Shown here: piece after piece, positions 1 through 7,810 of the stretch
How positions within the stretch are numbered: the stretch's first letter is position 1
Layout: the number at the start of each line of letters is the position of its first letter
NCBI RefSeq assembly: GCF_016648105.1
Contig: NZ_JACVVE010000040.1
Span: 1 to 52,412 of the forward strand
DNA length: 52,412 nt
Direction: 5' to 3'
Source of the DNA: Pseudomonas sp. S31
GTDB taxonomy: Bacteria; Pseudomonadota; Gammaproteobacteria; Pseudomonadales; Pseudomonadaceae
Translations under genes and position numbers: made by a program
The notes under the pieces: model-generated
The model's database searches: none
What the model saw: the letters and a program-made list of their open reading frames with translations, nothing else
Told to the model about the DNA's origin: nothing

Positions 1-54
1 CATGCACCTCTTACTCATGTTATGCCCGAACACAAAATTTCTGACACCCTCCCT
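1..54 (-). mobile_element. Possible end of an insertion sequence truncated by the window edge
   Basis: Read on the minus strand, the sequence departs from the Tsx-like coding sequence just after the codons for YGIK and continues as GGGTGTCAGAAATTTTGTGT and beyond. This resembles, from memory, terminal inverted repeats of IS256-family elements (a GTGTCAG then AATTTTGTGT pattern). The neighbouring tandem tsx paralogue continues for about 21 more residues at this point, so foreign DNA has replaced the gene's 3' end. Only about 50 bases of the element are present, so neither transposase nor target duplication can be seen. A break here also fits an assembly contig ending in a repeated element. Confidence 0.5.
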
Positions 55-772
55 TGATGCCGTACTTGTTCTTCCAGTAGTCGTACTCGAAGCCGACGTA
101 CAGTTGCTTCTCACCAAAATGCAGGGCCTTGCCCAGGTCGTACTTCACCTGTGGGTTGAAGTGCAGGTTGGCCTGGTAGGTGCCGTGGCTGTTCTCGTCG
201 TTATCCACCACCCAGTCCATGTAGCCATCGATGAGGATGTCGGACGAGCCCACGGGGATGGTGTAGGACCAGACCGGGGTGATCTGCCAGACGTTATCGC
301 CGGGGCGGCTGCCATCGGTGGTGCGCTGGTAGAAGTTCAGCTGGAAGTAGTCGAAGCCAGGGATGTCCAGGTCGAAGCCCGGCCCGATCAGGTAGGCCTC
401 GGTATCACCTTCGCCGAACTCGTAGGTCATCGCCAGCAGCACGTCCTTGACCGGGCCGAACTCGAGCTTCTGGTCGAAGATCTTGCCGAACGACAGGCGC
501 GGGGTGATCTCGCCGTAATAGGTGTTCGGGCCGTTGCTGGCGTCCTTCTTGCCCTGGTAGAAGATCTTGTCGACGAAGATGAAGTTGTCGCCGTACTTCC
601 AGCCGTCGGCGTGCTCGAAGGTGAAGGTCTGCTGGGTTTCGGGGTTGACCTTGAAGTTCTTGCCCCACAGGTAGGTCAGGCTGTTGTTCTGCCACTGCAG
701 CAGGTCGCCGGCGTAGGTGGTGCCGCAGGCCAGCAGGCCGCCCGCGAGAATCAGGCTGTTGATGGTACGCAT
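20..772 (-). pseudogene. Tsx-like nucleoside channel, C-terminus lost
   Basis: The 250-codon reading frame encodes an outer-membrane beta-barrel of the nucleoside-specific channel (Tsx) family. It starts with a signal peptide (residues 1-21, cleavage near TYA-G) followed by the repeated aromatic-rich strands of the family, including SRPGDNVWQITP and DGYMDWVVDND. It is roughly three quarters identical by eye to the adjacent copy at 1125-1910. The alignment stops after YGIK near residue 235. The tail is then GGCQKFCVRA, whereas the paralogue ends in VKVHF. Loss of the final strand and the terminal phenylalanine, which the Bam machinery recognises in such proteins, probably inactivates it. The replaced end coincides with the putative insertion-sequence terminus. 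It is the distal gene of the uacT-tsx-tsx series and would have supplied outer-membrane entry of nucleosides. Confidence 0.75.
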
Positions 773-1124
773 TGTGAAATTCGCTCCCTAGGGTGATCTG
801 TTGTCAGCGTTTTGGATGACGCTGTTTTTTGTCTTATGAGTCAGCTTTTTTCGATTGGCCACAGCTGATTGGCAAGAGTTGCGCCAACTCTCCGGGTTGG
901 TGGCAACCATCCTGCTCGACGTCGTACTGCACCGATGAAAAGGGGTCTTCAAGCTGGCAACACGTCGGCCAACCGCCCGTATTCATTGACCGAGCGGTCA
1001 GTTAACGTGGGCAGGATCCGTCCTGCCCTGATCGAGGGGCGCGCAGATTACTCACTTGCGCGCCAAGCCTCAAGTGCTCCGTCCTGGAGCACGCTGAAAC
1101 AAAGTTGGGCGTTTGGTCAGCTTC
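773..1124. other. Intergenic region between the two tsx copies
   Basis: These 352 bases hold no convincing gene. An imperfect hairpin (GTTGC...GCAAC, about 878-906) and one perfect copy of the YTGAC-N6-GTCAR palindrome (986-1001) are visible. The latter suggests that the distal tsx copy has its own purine-responsive promoter. A 90-codon open frame on the plus strand (869-1141) has no ribosome binding site or recognisable motif and is taken as chance. Confidence 0.5.
986..1001. promoter_or_regulatory. Palindromic operator candidate TTGAC-N6-GTCAG upstream of tsx
   Basis: The sequence TTGACCGAGCGGTCAG matches the palindrome found twice before xdhA and once before the AzgA-type permease gene. 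It lies about 214 bases upstream of the start of the truncated tsx copy. The inner core TGACCG-AG-CGGTCA extends the symmetry, so a TetR-type site is also possible. Confidence 0.5.
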
Positions 1125-1910
1125 TTAGAAATGCACCTTGACCAGGGCGCTGGTCACGCTCTGGTTGCTGTCGATATTGCCCCGGCTGTCGATGCCGTAT
1201 TTGTCCTTCCAGTAGCTGTACTCGATGCCCACGTACAGCTGTTTGGCGCCGAGGTTGAGGGCCTTGCCCAGGTCGTACTTGAGCTGGGGGTTGAACTGCA
1301 GGTTGGCGTGGTAGGTGCCGCGTCGGGTCTGGTCGTTGTCGACCACCCAGTCCATGTAGCCGTCGAACAGAATGTCCGATTTACCCACGGGGAAGGTGTA
1401 GGACCAGGCCGGGGTGATCTGCCAGACGTTATCGCCAGGACGGCTGCCTTCGGTGTTGCGCAGGTAGAAGTTGAGGGTGAAGTAGTTGAAGCCGGGGATC
1501 GCCAGGTCGAAGCCGGGGCCGATCAGGTAGGCTTCGTTGTCACCCTCGCCGCGCTCGTAGGTCATGGCCAGCAGCACATCCTTGACCGGACCGAAGGCCA
1601 GCTTGCGATCGAAGATCTTGCCGAACGACAGGCGTGGGCTGAATTCGCCGTAGTAGGTGGTGACGCCTTTGCTCGCGTCGGCCTGGCCGTTGTAGAAGAT
1701 CTTGTCGACGAACAGGAAGGTATCGCCGTACTTCCATTTGTTGGCGTGCTCGAAGGTGATGGTCTGCTGGATGCGGGGGTTGACCTTGAAATCCTTGCCG
1801 TACAGGTAGGTGAGGCTTTCGCCGTGCCACTGCAGCCATTCGCCGGCATGGGCGGGGAGAGTGGCCAGCAGGCTGCTGCCCAACAGCAGGGACGAGGTGA
1901 TGCGCGTCAT
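1125..1910 (-). CDS. Tsx-like nucleoside-specific outer-membrane channel
   Basis: This 261-residue protein belongs to the nucleoside-specific channel-forming Tsx family of outer-membrane barrels. The start chosen is MTRITSSLLLG, which gives a clean signal peptide ending in LPAHA-G. An upstream in-frame methionine 22 codons earlier would put hydrophilic sequence before it. The chain ends in VKVHF, the terminal aromatic expected for Bam-dependent insertion. The conserved block SRPGDNVWQITPAWSY lies mid-protein. The gene follows uacT on the same strand after 135 bases and precedes the broken tandem copy. Position in a purine cluster suggests that it admits nucleosides or purine bases across the outer membrane. 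Substrate specificity cannot be read from the sequence. Confidence 0.85.
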   Translation of the reverse strand: MTRITSSLLLGSSLLATLPAHAGEWLQWHGESLTYLYGKDFKVNPRIQQTITFEHANKWKYGDTFLFVDKIFYNGQADASKGVTTYYGEFSPRLSFGKIFDRKLAFGPVKDVLLAMTYERGEGDNEAYLIGPGFDLAIPGFNYFTLNFYLRNTEGSRPGDNVWQITPAWSYTFPVGKSDILFDGYMDWVVDNDQTRRGTYHANLQFNPQLKYDLGKALNLGAKQLYVGIEYSYWKDKYGIDSRGNIDSNQSVTSALVKVHF

Positions 1911-2017
1911 GTCGTGGTTCCCGGACTTATTGTTGTTGGCGGTATCGAAGGCGCACGCGTGCCCCATACGGCCCACGTCCAGTGGGCCGAGGCCTTTGCG
2001 TGTGTAGCGGGAGAAGT

Positions 2018-2040
2018 GGGGCGCCCGCAGCGGTCGCCCC
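2018..2040 (-). other. Hairpin just after the uacT stop
   Basis: A stem GGGGCG/CGCCCC with a 11-base loop lies a few bases downstream of the uacT stop codon. There is no following T-run on the minus strand, so it is more likely an mRNA-stabilising or attenuating structure than a strong terminator. A second GGCCCA/TGGGCC hairpin lies at 1970-1988. Confidence 0.35.
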
Positions 2041-2045
2041 TTGCC

Positions 2046-3401
2046 TCAATGTTGCTGGCACGCCTCGTTGTGCGCGGTGCGGTCGGCGCCGCCGAGGATG
2101 TTGAACAGCACGTTGAGTACCAGGGCACTGATGGTCGCCATGGCGATGCCGCTGTGGGTGATGGGCTCCATCCACTGTGGCATCTGCGCGAAGAACTCCG
2201 GGCGTACCACCGGGATCAGGCCGAACCCGATGCTCACCGCCACCAGCAGCTGGTTGCGACGGTCGCTGATGTCGGCTTCCTGGAGGATCTTGATGCCCGT
2301 GGCGGTGACCATGCCGAACATGGCGATGGAGGCGCCGCCCAGTACCGCGGGCGGGATCGAGGCGATCAGGTAGGCCGCCTTGGGCAGCAGGCTGAGCAGG
2401 ATCAGCAGTGCACCGGCGGTGACTGTGACATAGCGGCAGCGGACCCCGGTCATCTGCACCAGGCCGATGTTCTGGGCGAACGAGGAGTGGGTGAAGGTGT
2501 TGAAGAAACCGGCCACGAACGATGCGCCGGCATCGCACAGCAGGCCGCGCCGCAGCATGCCCGGCGTCACCTCACGGTCGGTGACCTTGCCCAGGGCGAG
2601 GAACATGCCGGTGGACTCGACGAAGATGATCACCACCACCAGGCACATGGACAGGATCGGCGCCAGGCTGAAGGTCGGCATGCCGAAGTGCAGTGGCGTG
2701 ACCACCTGCAGCCATGGCGCCTGGCCCAGGCCGGACAGGTCGACCATGCCGATGGAGCCGGCCAGGACGTAACCCAGGCCCATGCCTACCAGCACCGAGA
2801 CGTTGACCCAGAAGCCGCGCATGAAGCGGTTGATCAGCAGGATCACGGCCAGCACCAAACTGGCCACCAGCAGGTAGATCGGCGCGCCGAAGCGCTCGGC
2901 ATCGGCACCGCCACCGGCCCAGTTGACCGCCACCGGGAACAGCGACAGGCCAATGGAGGTGATGACCGTACCGGTGACCAGGGGTGGGAAGAAGCGTACG
3001 ACCTTGGACATGAACGGCGCGATCAGCATGCCGAAGAACCCGGCGGCGATGGTCGCGCCGAAGATCCCCTGCAGGCCCACGCCGGGCATGCCGGCCATGG
3101 CCACCATGCTGCCGACGGCGGCGAAACTGGCGCCCATCATCACCGGCATGCGGATCCCGACCGGGCCGATGCCGAACGACTGGATGATGGTGGCGATGCC
3201 GGCGACCAGCAGGTCGGCGTTGATCAGGAAGGCGACTTCTTCACGGGAAAGGCCGGCGGCCTGGCCGATGATCAGCGGAACGGCGATGGCGCCGCCGTAC
3301 ATCAGCAGTACATGTTGCAGGCCAACCAGGATCAGTTGGAACAAGGGCAGGGGCTGTCGCGGGGGCGCGACGGGAATGTACGCTTGGCGTAACTGGGACA
3401 T
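2046..3401 (-). CDS. uacT: Urate/xanthine permease of the NCS2 family
   Basis: This 451-residue polytopic membrane protein has the features of the nucleobase:cation symporter-2 (NCS2/UraA) family. They include the N-terminal QHVLLMYGGAIAVPLIIG, the helix with GASFAAVGSMVAM, the segment EVTPGMLRRGLLCDAGASF and the late segment ATGIKILQEADI. About 12-14 hydrophobic segments run through the chain. Bacterial homologues beside urate-oxidation genes import urate or xanthine, so uacT is the best name, but xanthine or uric acid preference is inferred only from context. It is transcribed with puuD upstream, separated by about 200 bases containing a REP element, and with the tsx copy downstream. The start is an ATG at 3401. 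Confidence 0.85.
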   Translation of the reverse strand: MSQLRQAYIPVAPPRQPLPLFQLILVGLQHVLLMYGGAIAVPLIIGQAAGLSREEVAFLINADLLVAGIATIIQSFGIGPVGIRMPVMMGASFAAVGSMVAMAGMPGVGLQGIFGATIAAGFFGMLIAPFMSKVVRFFPPLVTGTVITSIGLSLFPVAVNWAGGGADAERFGAPIYLLVASLVLAVILLINRFMRGFWVNVSVLVGMGLGYVLAGSIGMVDLSGLGQAPWLQVVTPLHFGMPTFSLAPILSMCLVVVIIFVESTGMFLALGKVTDREVTPGMLRRGLLCDAGASFVAGFFNTFTHSSFAQNIGLVQMTGVRCRYVTVTAGALLILLSLLPKAAYLIASIPPAVLGGASIAMFGMVTATGIKILQEADISDRRNQLLVAVSIGFGLIPVVRPEFFAQMPQWMEPITHSGIAMATISALVLNVLFNILGGADRTAHNEACQQH

Positions 3402-3456
3402 GCAGCACCTCGAGTCTTGTTTTTATTCTCGGATCCAAGCGCCAGGCTTTACGCGG

Positions 3457-3477
3457 CAGGCTTCGTGAAGAAGCCTG
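3457..3477 (-). other. Hairpin between puuD and uacT
   Basis: An 8-bp stem CAGGCTTC/GAAGCCTG with a 5-base loop lies in the 203-base gap between puuD and uacT. No T-run follows on the minus strand. It may moderate read-through from puuD into uacT. Confidence 0.35.
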
Positions 3478-3532
3478 GGGTTCCCGGGGTAAAGCGTGAC
3501 GCTCGATGCTTGCTTGTTGCTTATCGCTTGTA

Positions 3533-3590
3533 CGAAGAGGCCGGTACCGGCCTCTTCGCGGGACAAGCCCGCTCCTGCAAGCGAGCGGGT
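3533..3590. repeat. REP-type inverted repeat
   Basis: A 26-base perfect palindrome centred on GGTACC (3533-3558, arms CGAAGAGGCCGG) runs into GCGGGACAAGCCCGCTCCTGC. The latter is a variant of the P. putida REP unit seen seven more times in this window. It lies just downstream of the puuD stop. Confidence 0.75.
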
Positions 3591-3604
3591 TGTCCGGTGG
3601 TGCT

Positions 3605-4924
3605 TTAGTTGACCGGCGCGCCCTTGGCGATCCAGTCACCGACCAACTTGCGCTCCTCGGTGGTCATCTGGGTGATGTTGCCCAGCGGCATGATCTGGCT
3701 GGCGACCGCTTGTGCCTGGATGCGCGCGGCCTGGGCCTGGATCTGCTGCGGGGTGTCGAACATCACGCCGGCGGGGGCGGCACTGAACAGTGGGCTGGTC
3801 GGCTTGGACGAGTGGCACACGGTGCAGCGTTCCTGGATGACGTCGTGGATCTTGTCGAAGGCGTCGCCGCCGACTTGGGCCGTGGCTTCTGCAGCCGGTG
3901 CGGCAGGCGCTTCGGCGGGCTTGGCGGCTTCCTCTTCACGCAGCTGGGCAGCGGTCTTGCCGCCCACCGCGGTGGCTGGCAGCGGCTGGTACTCGATCTT
4001 CGCCGCAGCTTGCTCCGGGCTGGTCGCCATTGGCTTGGGGCCGGTGACGTAGGCCAGGCAGATCATCGCCAGGGCGCCGACCGGCAAGGTCCAGGCGTAC
4101 TTGTTGCTGTCGTGACGGGTGTTGAAGTAGTGACGGATCAGTACCGCCGCCACCGCGATGCCGGCCAGGATCAACCAGTTGTACTGGCTGCCGTAGGTGC
4201 TCGGGAAGTGGTTGCTGATCATGATGAACAGCACCGGCAAGGTGAAGTAGTTGTTGTGGCGCGAACGCAGCAGGCCCTTGGCCGGCAGTACCGGGTCTGG
4301 GGTCTGGTTGTTCTCGATCGCCGCCACCAGCTGGCGCTGGGCGGGCATGATGATGCGGAACACGTTGCCGACCATGATGGTACCGATGATCGCGCCGGTG
4401 TGCAGGTACGCACCACGGCCGCTGAACACCAGGCTGAAGCCCCAGCAGGCAGCGATGATCAGCACGAACAGCACGGCGCCGAGCAGCGCTGGCTTCTTGC
4501 CCAGGGGCGAGTCGCAGAGGAAGTCGTAGATGAACCAGCCGGCGACCAGCGAACCGATACCGATGGCCACGCCCTCGGCACCGCTCAGGGTGCTGCCGGG
4601 AGCCAGCAGGTACAGGGTCGGGTTCCAGTAGAACACCACGCACAGCAGGGCGATCCCGGACATCCAGGTGAAATAGGCTTCCCATTTGAACCAGTGCAGG
4701 TTCTCGGGCATTTTCGGGGGCGCGAGTTTGTATTTCTCCAGGTGGTAGATACCACCGCCGTGAATCGCCCAGAGATCACCCGACAACCCATCGCGCGGGT
4801 TGCTTCGGTTCAGGTGGTTCTCCAGCCAGACGAAGTAGAACGATGCACCGATCCAGGCGACACCGGTGATCATGTGAACCCAGCGAATGCTCAGGTTCAG
4901 CCATTCGTGAAGGTGTGCTTCCAC
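3605..4924 (-). CDS. puuD: Urate hydroxylase PuuD with C-terminal cytochrome c domain
   Basis: The 439-residue protein matches membrane-bound PuuD, which oxidises urate to 5-hydroxyisourate and hands the electrons to a cytochrome c rather than to oxygen. Residues about 1-290 form eight or so hydrophobic helices beginning IRWVHMITGVAWIGASFYFVW. An alanine/proline-rich linker (about 315-350) leads to a class I cytochrome c domain with the haem motif CTVCH at 367-371 and a candidate methionine ligand in QIMPLGN. The natural fusion to its own cytochrome is typical of the family. It sits 46 bases downstream of allA in the puuE-uraD-allA-puuD run. Coupling to the respiratory chain in the inner membrane is established for the family. 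The exact electron acceptor here is inferred. Confidence 0.9.
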   Translation of the reverse strand: MEAHLHEWLNLSIRWVHMITGVAWIGASFYFVWLENHLNRSNPRDGLSGDLWAIHGGGIYHLEKYKLAPPKMPENLHWFKWEAYFTWMSGIALLCVVFYWNPTLYLLAPGSTLSGAEGVAIGIGSLVAGWFIYDFLCDSPLGKKPALLGAVLFVLIIAACWGFSLVFSGRGAYLHTGAIIGTIMVGNVFRIIMPAQRQLVAAIENNQTPDPVLPAKGLLRSRHNNYFTLPVLFIMISNHFPSTYGSQYNWLILAGIAVAAVLIRHYFNTRHDSNKYAWTLPVGALAMICLAYVTGPKPMATSPEQAAAKIEYQPLPATAVGGKTAAQLREEEAAKPAEAPAAPAAEATAQVGGDAFDKIHDVIQERCTVCHSSKPTSPLFSAAPAGVMFDTPQQIQAQAARIQAQAVASQIMPLGNITQMTTEERKLVGDWIAKGAPVN

Positions 4925-4970
4925 AGTATGTACCTCATGCCAATCACCGCAGGCGATGATTGACCTTTTC

Positions 4971-5474
4971 TTATTGGTGGGGATTGAGGATCAGCATCTG
5001 TTCCTCGGTGAAGTAATGCTCATCGCAGTTGTTGCCAGAACCACTGCGATCAACCACCAGGAAGTCATCCCGCTTTTCGATCGTCAGCACCGGGTGGTGC
5101 CAGACGCCGCGATGGTAATTGACGCCCTGCCTGCCGTTGCTGCGGAAGGCTCGGACCAAGCCTGATACAGGTGCATCGCCAACGGGCGCGACCACGATCA
5201 GAAAGGGGTTGCCGAGCAGCGGGATGAAAGCCTGGCTGCCCAGCGGATGGCGTTCCAGCATGCGGACCGTCAGCGGCATGTCCAACGCGTCGGCGCGGAA
5301 GATGCTGATGATGGCCTTGTCCTCGGGCTCGGCGGTCTCGACCGTGGCGAGCTTGTGGAAGCGCATGGTCGAACCGTTGTTGATCATGAAGTGGTCGCTG
5401 CCGTCGGTTTCGATCACGTCACCGAAGGGGGCGAAGGCTTCTTTGCTCAGGGGTTCGATCATCAGGGTGCGCAT
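4971..5474 (-). CDS. allA: Ureidoglycolate lyase
   Basis: The 167-residue protein is an AllA-type cupin enzyme that splits ureidoglycolate into glyoxylate and urea. Recognisable blocks are the N-terminal LSKEAFAPFGDVIE, the basic RMLERHPLGSQAF, and the metal/substrate-site region YHRGVWHHPVL. The start MRTLMIEPL at 5474 is preferred. The frame stays open further upstream but overlaps uraD and lacks family sequence there. The gene lies 62 bases after uraD and 46 bases before puuD. In other Pseudomonas clusters allantoicase (alc) supplies its substrate from the position directly upstream, and that gene is not present here. Confidence 0.9.
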   Translation of the reverse strand: MRTLMIEPLSKEAFAPFGDVIETDGSDHFMINNGSTMRFHKLATVETAEPEDKAIISIFRADALDMPLTVRMLERHPLGSQAFIPLLGNPFLIVVAPVGDAPVSGLVRAFRSNGRQGVNYHRGVWHHPVLTIEKRDDFLVVDRSGSGNNCDEHYFTEEQMLILNPHQ

Positions 5475-5536
5475 GCGGTTATCTCTTCTATGTTCGTTGT
5501 TCTTGATTAGGGTGGGCCGGCTGGCAGGCCAAGCCC

Positions 5537-6052
5537 TCAAAGCTGCAGCAGGCGGAACAGGGCGATCAGGTTGATCTGCGCCAGGGCCTCCTTGAATTCG
5601 GTATCGACATCGTTGTGGATGCGTTTCTCGAAGGCAGCGAGAATCTGGTGCCGGTTGCTGCCTTTTACCGCCATGATGAAGGGGAACTGGAACTTGGCCT
5701 TGTAGGCGTCGTTCAGCTCGGTGAAACGGGCGAACTCGTCGGCGGTGCATTGGTGGATACCGGCGCCGGCCTGTTCGTTCGTGCTCGATTCGGTCAGCTC
5801 GCCCTGGATGGCAGCCTTGCCTGCCAGGTCCGGGTGAGCGTTGATCAGCGCCAGCTGCTCGGCGTGGCTGGCGCTGAGCAGGATGTCGCTCATGCGCTGG
5901 TGCAGCGCCTCGATCTCGTCCAACTCGCCCGGTTGGCCCAGCTCGAACGCACGTTCGGCGACCCACGGCGAGTGCTCGTAGATGTCGGCGAAGGCCTGGA
6001 CGAAGGCGTCACGGCCCAGGGTCGATGGCTTGAGGGTCTTGAAGGCGGTCAT
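5537..6052 (-). CDS. uraD: OHCU decarboxylase
   Basis: The 171-residue protein is 2-oxo-4-hydroxy-4-carboxy-5-ureidoimidazoline decarboxylase, the third step from urate, giving (S)-allantoin. The catalytic histidine is in the motif NAHPDLAGK (His73). The substrate-binding ESSTNEQAGAG segment and the F-x-FPFI-x-AVKG block are intact. The ATG overlaps the puuE stop as TGATG, so the two are translationally coupled. The enzyme is cytosolic and acts directly after UraH, whose gene is divergent from puuE. Length and motifs are normal for the family. Confidence 0.93.
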   Translation of the reverse strand: MTAFKTLKPSTLGRDAFVQAFADIYEHSPWVAERAFELGQPGELDEIEALHQRMSDILLSASHAEQLALINAHPDLAGKAAIQGELTESSTNEQAGAGIHQCTADEFARFTELNDAYKAKFQFPFIMAVKGSNRHQILAAFEKRIHNDVDTEFKEALAQINLIALFRLLQL

Positions 6053-6978
6053 CAGGCGTTCTCTTTCTTGTACGGATGGGTGGCGTGCCAGTGGCGGGCG
6101 ATGTCCACGCGACGGGCGAACCAGACCTGCTCGTGGCTCTTGGCGTAGTCGATGAAGCGCTTGAGCGCGGCCAGGCGGGCAGGGCGGCCGATCAGGCGGC
6201 AGTGCAGGCCGATGGAAAGCATCTTCGGCGCTTCGCTGCCTTCGGCGTACAGCACGTCGAAGGCGTCCTTGAGGTACTGGTAGAACTGCTCGCCGCAGTT
6301 GAAGCCCTGCACCTGGGTGAAGCGCATGTCGTTGGTGTCGAGGGTGTAGGGGATCACCAGGTGCGGCTTGCCGGTGGGGTTGTTCGACTCCCAGTAGGGC
6401 AGGTCGTCGTCGTAGGTGTCGCTGTCATAGAGGAAGCCGCCTTCCTCCATCACCAGGCGACGGGTGTTCGGGCCGGTGCGGCCGGTGTACCAGCCCAGTG
6501 GGCGCTCGCCGGTGATTTCGGTGAGGATGCGGATGGCTTCGAGCATGTGCTCGCGCTCCTGGGCCTCGTCCATGTACTGGTAGTCGATCCAGCGGTAGCC
6601 GTGGCTGCAGATCTCATGGCCAGCCTCGACCATGGCGCGGATCACGTCGGGGTGGCGCTGGGCGGCCATGGCCACGGCGAAGATGGTCAGCGGCACGCCG
6701 CTGTCCTTGAACAGCTTGAGCAGGCGCCACACGCCGGCGCGGCTGCCATATTCGTAGAGCGATTCCATGCTCATGTTGCGTGCGCCTTGCAGCGGCTGGG
6801 CGGCGACCATCTCGGAGAGAAAGGCTTCGGACTCCTTGTCGCCGTGCAGGATGTTGCGCTCGCCACCTTCTTCGTAGTTCAGCACGAAAGACAGCGCGAT
6901 GCGGGCATTGCCCGGCCATTGCGGGTGAGGTGGGGTGTTGCCGTAACCGATCAGGTCGCGAGGGTAGTCAGCGCTCAC
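6052..6978 (-). CDS. puuE: Allantoinase of the polysaccharide-deacetylase type
   Basis: The 308-residue protein is PuuE, the cofactor-independent allantoinase that opens allantoin to allantoate. It is unrelated to the classical amidohydrolase allantoinases and has a polysaccharide-deacetylase fold. Visible family blocks are DLIGYGNTPPHPQWP at the N-terminus, LNYEEGGERN, SHGYRWIDYQYMD and GWYTGRTGPNTRR. Translation begins at a GTG (6978-6976) preceded by a good AAGGAAG ribosome binding site. It heads the leftward run puuE-uraD-allA-puuD. Its promoter region carries a perfect TTGTATACAA palindrome overlapping a likely -10 element. The product allantoate would need allantoicase or another enzyme from outside this window. 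Confidence 0.93.
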   Translation of the reverse strand: MSADYPRDLIGYGNTPPHPQWPGNARIALSFVLNYEEGGERNILHGDKESEAFLSEMVAAQPLQGARNMSMESLYEYGSRAGVWRLLKLFKDSGVPLTIFAVAMAAQRHPDVIRAMVEAGHEICSHGYRWIDYQYMDEAQEREHMLEAIRILTEITGERPLGWYTGRTGPNTRRLVMEEGGFLYDSDTYDDDLPYWESNNPTGKPHLVIPYTLDTNDMRFTQVQGFNCGEQFYQYLKDAFDVLYAEGSEAPKMLSIGLHCRLIGRPARLAALKRFIDYAKSHEQVWFARRVDIARHWHATHPYKKENA

Positions 6979-7054
6979 TGCTATCTTCCTTCTTGTGCGT
7001 TGGTGCGGGGTGGGGGCGAGCCGCGTCGGGATGTCGCACCACCGGATGGGCTGA

Positions 7055-7064
7055 TTGTATACAA
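7055..7064. promoter_or_regulatory. Perfect palindrome TTGTATACAA, candidate GntR operator
   Basis: TTGTATACAA fits the published consensus for FadR-subfamily GntR operators (t.GTM-N0-1-KAC.a). It overlaps a probable -10 element (TACAAT on the minus strand) for puuE, so binding would repress puuE. The GntR gene at 9618-10373 is the obvious candidate. Confidence 0.6.
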
Positions 7065-7149
7065 CTTCTGAAATCTTTTGTAAGCCTGTTTTTCCGCATT
7101 TCTGCCCTTTTGTCGCCCGGGCTACACCACCAAAGCCTGTGCAAGAAAC

Positions 7150-7165
7150 CTGCCTGATTGGTCAG
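7150..7165. promoter_or_regulatory. One-mismatch copy of YTGAC-N6-GTCAR
   Basis: CTGCC-TGATTG-GTCAG differs at one position from the palindrome found upstream of xdhA, the purine permease gene and tsx. It lies between the two TTGTRTACAA sites in the puuE/uraH control region. Confidence 0.35.
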
Positions 7166-7248
7166 CTAAAGTTGAAGCTGGCTCCTGAGTGCCTGTATTT
7201 ACGACTGGTGGCCGGTTTGCAAGGGCTGCGGCGGAAGGGTTCAAAAAA

Positions 7249-7258
7249 TTGTGTACAA
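7249..7258. promoter_or_regulatory. TTGTGTACAA, candidate GntR operator before uraH
   Basis: This near-palindrome lies 110 bases upstream of uraH and overlaps the -10-like TACAAT (7254-7259). Identical copies recur at 9403-9412, with a further variant CTGTGTACAA at 9502-9511. Confidence 0.55.
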
Positions 7259-7367
7259 TATTTCGTCGAAATGTCTTAATGAGGGCATTCCAACGCGCCG
7301 CATGCCCTGTGCTGGTGCGAGGGTTGTGTATTTCTTGCCCACAGATTGAACAAGAGGCGACAAGCAG

Positions 7368-7721
7368 ATGGGACGTTTGACCACACACGTATTGGATGCC
7401 GCTCACGGCTGCCCGGGCAGCGCGATCAAGGTCGAGCTGTACCGCGTCGACGGCCAGCGACTGGAGCTGGTGAACACGGCAGTGACCAACAGCGATGGCC
7501 GCGTCGATGCGCCATTGCTGCAGGGCGATGACTACCGTACCGGTGTCTACCAGCTGCAGTTCAGTGCTGGCGCCTACTACCGTGCCCGCGGCGTGCAGCT
7601 GCCGGACACGGCGTTTCTGGATGTTGTCGTGCTGCGCTTCGGCATCGATGAAAAGCAGGAGCACTATCACGTGCCGCTGCTGATCTCGCCGTACAGCTAT
7701 TCGACCTATCGTGGAAGCTAG
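7368..7721 (+). CDS. uraH: 5-Hydroxyisourate hydrolase
   Basis: The 117-residue transthyretin-related protein hydrolyses 5-hydroxyisourate to OHCU, the step between PuuD and UraD. Diagnostic features are the N-terminal LTTHVLD with catalytic His7, Arg45 in SDGRVDAP, the histidine pair in EHYHVPLL, and the C-terminal tetrapeptide YRGS that separates these enzymes from transthyretins. It has no signal peptide, so it is cytosolic. The gene is divergent from puuE across a shared control region and is followed at once by a terminator and a REP pair, so it is probably monocistronic. Confidence 0.95.
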   Translation: MGRLTTHVLDAAHGCPGSAIKVELYRVDGQRLELVNTAVTNSDGRVDAPLLQGDDYRTGVYQLQFSAGAYYRARGVQLPDTAFLDVVVLRFGIDEKQEHYHVPLLISPYSYSTYRGS

Positions 7722-7753
7722 TGGGTCGCTAGAAGAATCTTCGTAGGTCCTTG

Positions 7754-7782
7754 GCCCGCTCTCACACTGGCGGGCTTTTTTT
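7754..7782 (+). terminator. Rho-independent terminator after uraH
   Basis: A stem GCCCGC/GCGGGC with a 10-base loop is followed by a run of seven Ts. It ends the uraH transcript. Confidence 0.85.
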
Positions 7783-7810
7783 CGTCTGCTGGTTTTGTGT
7801 TGCCTGTACT

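Larger units (their letters stand above)
6979..7367. other. Divergent puuE/uraH control region
   Basis: The 389 bases hold no gene but contain the promoters of puuE (leftward) and uraH (rightward). Two TTGTRTACAA palindromes (7055-7064 and 7249-7258) and a one-mismatch copy of YTGAC-N6-GTCAR (7150-7165) are present, which suggests joint control of both genes. The sequence is visibly more AT-rich than the flanking genes. Confidence 0.6.

Noticed and set aside
1113..3392. A 759-codon open frame on the plus strand antisense to tsx and uacT
   Set aside because: It is a shadow of high-GC coding sequence on the other strand, with low-complexity composition, no ribosome binding site and no domains.
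4971..5966. The 331-codon frame that extends allA upstream
   Set aside because: The extra part is an out-of-frame reading of uraD; family sequence begins at MRTLMIEPL.
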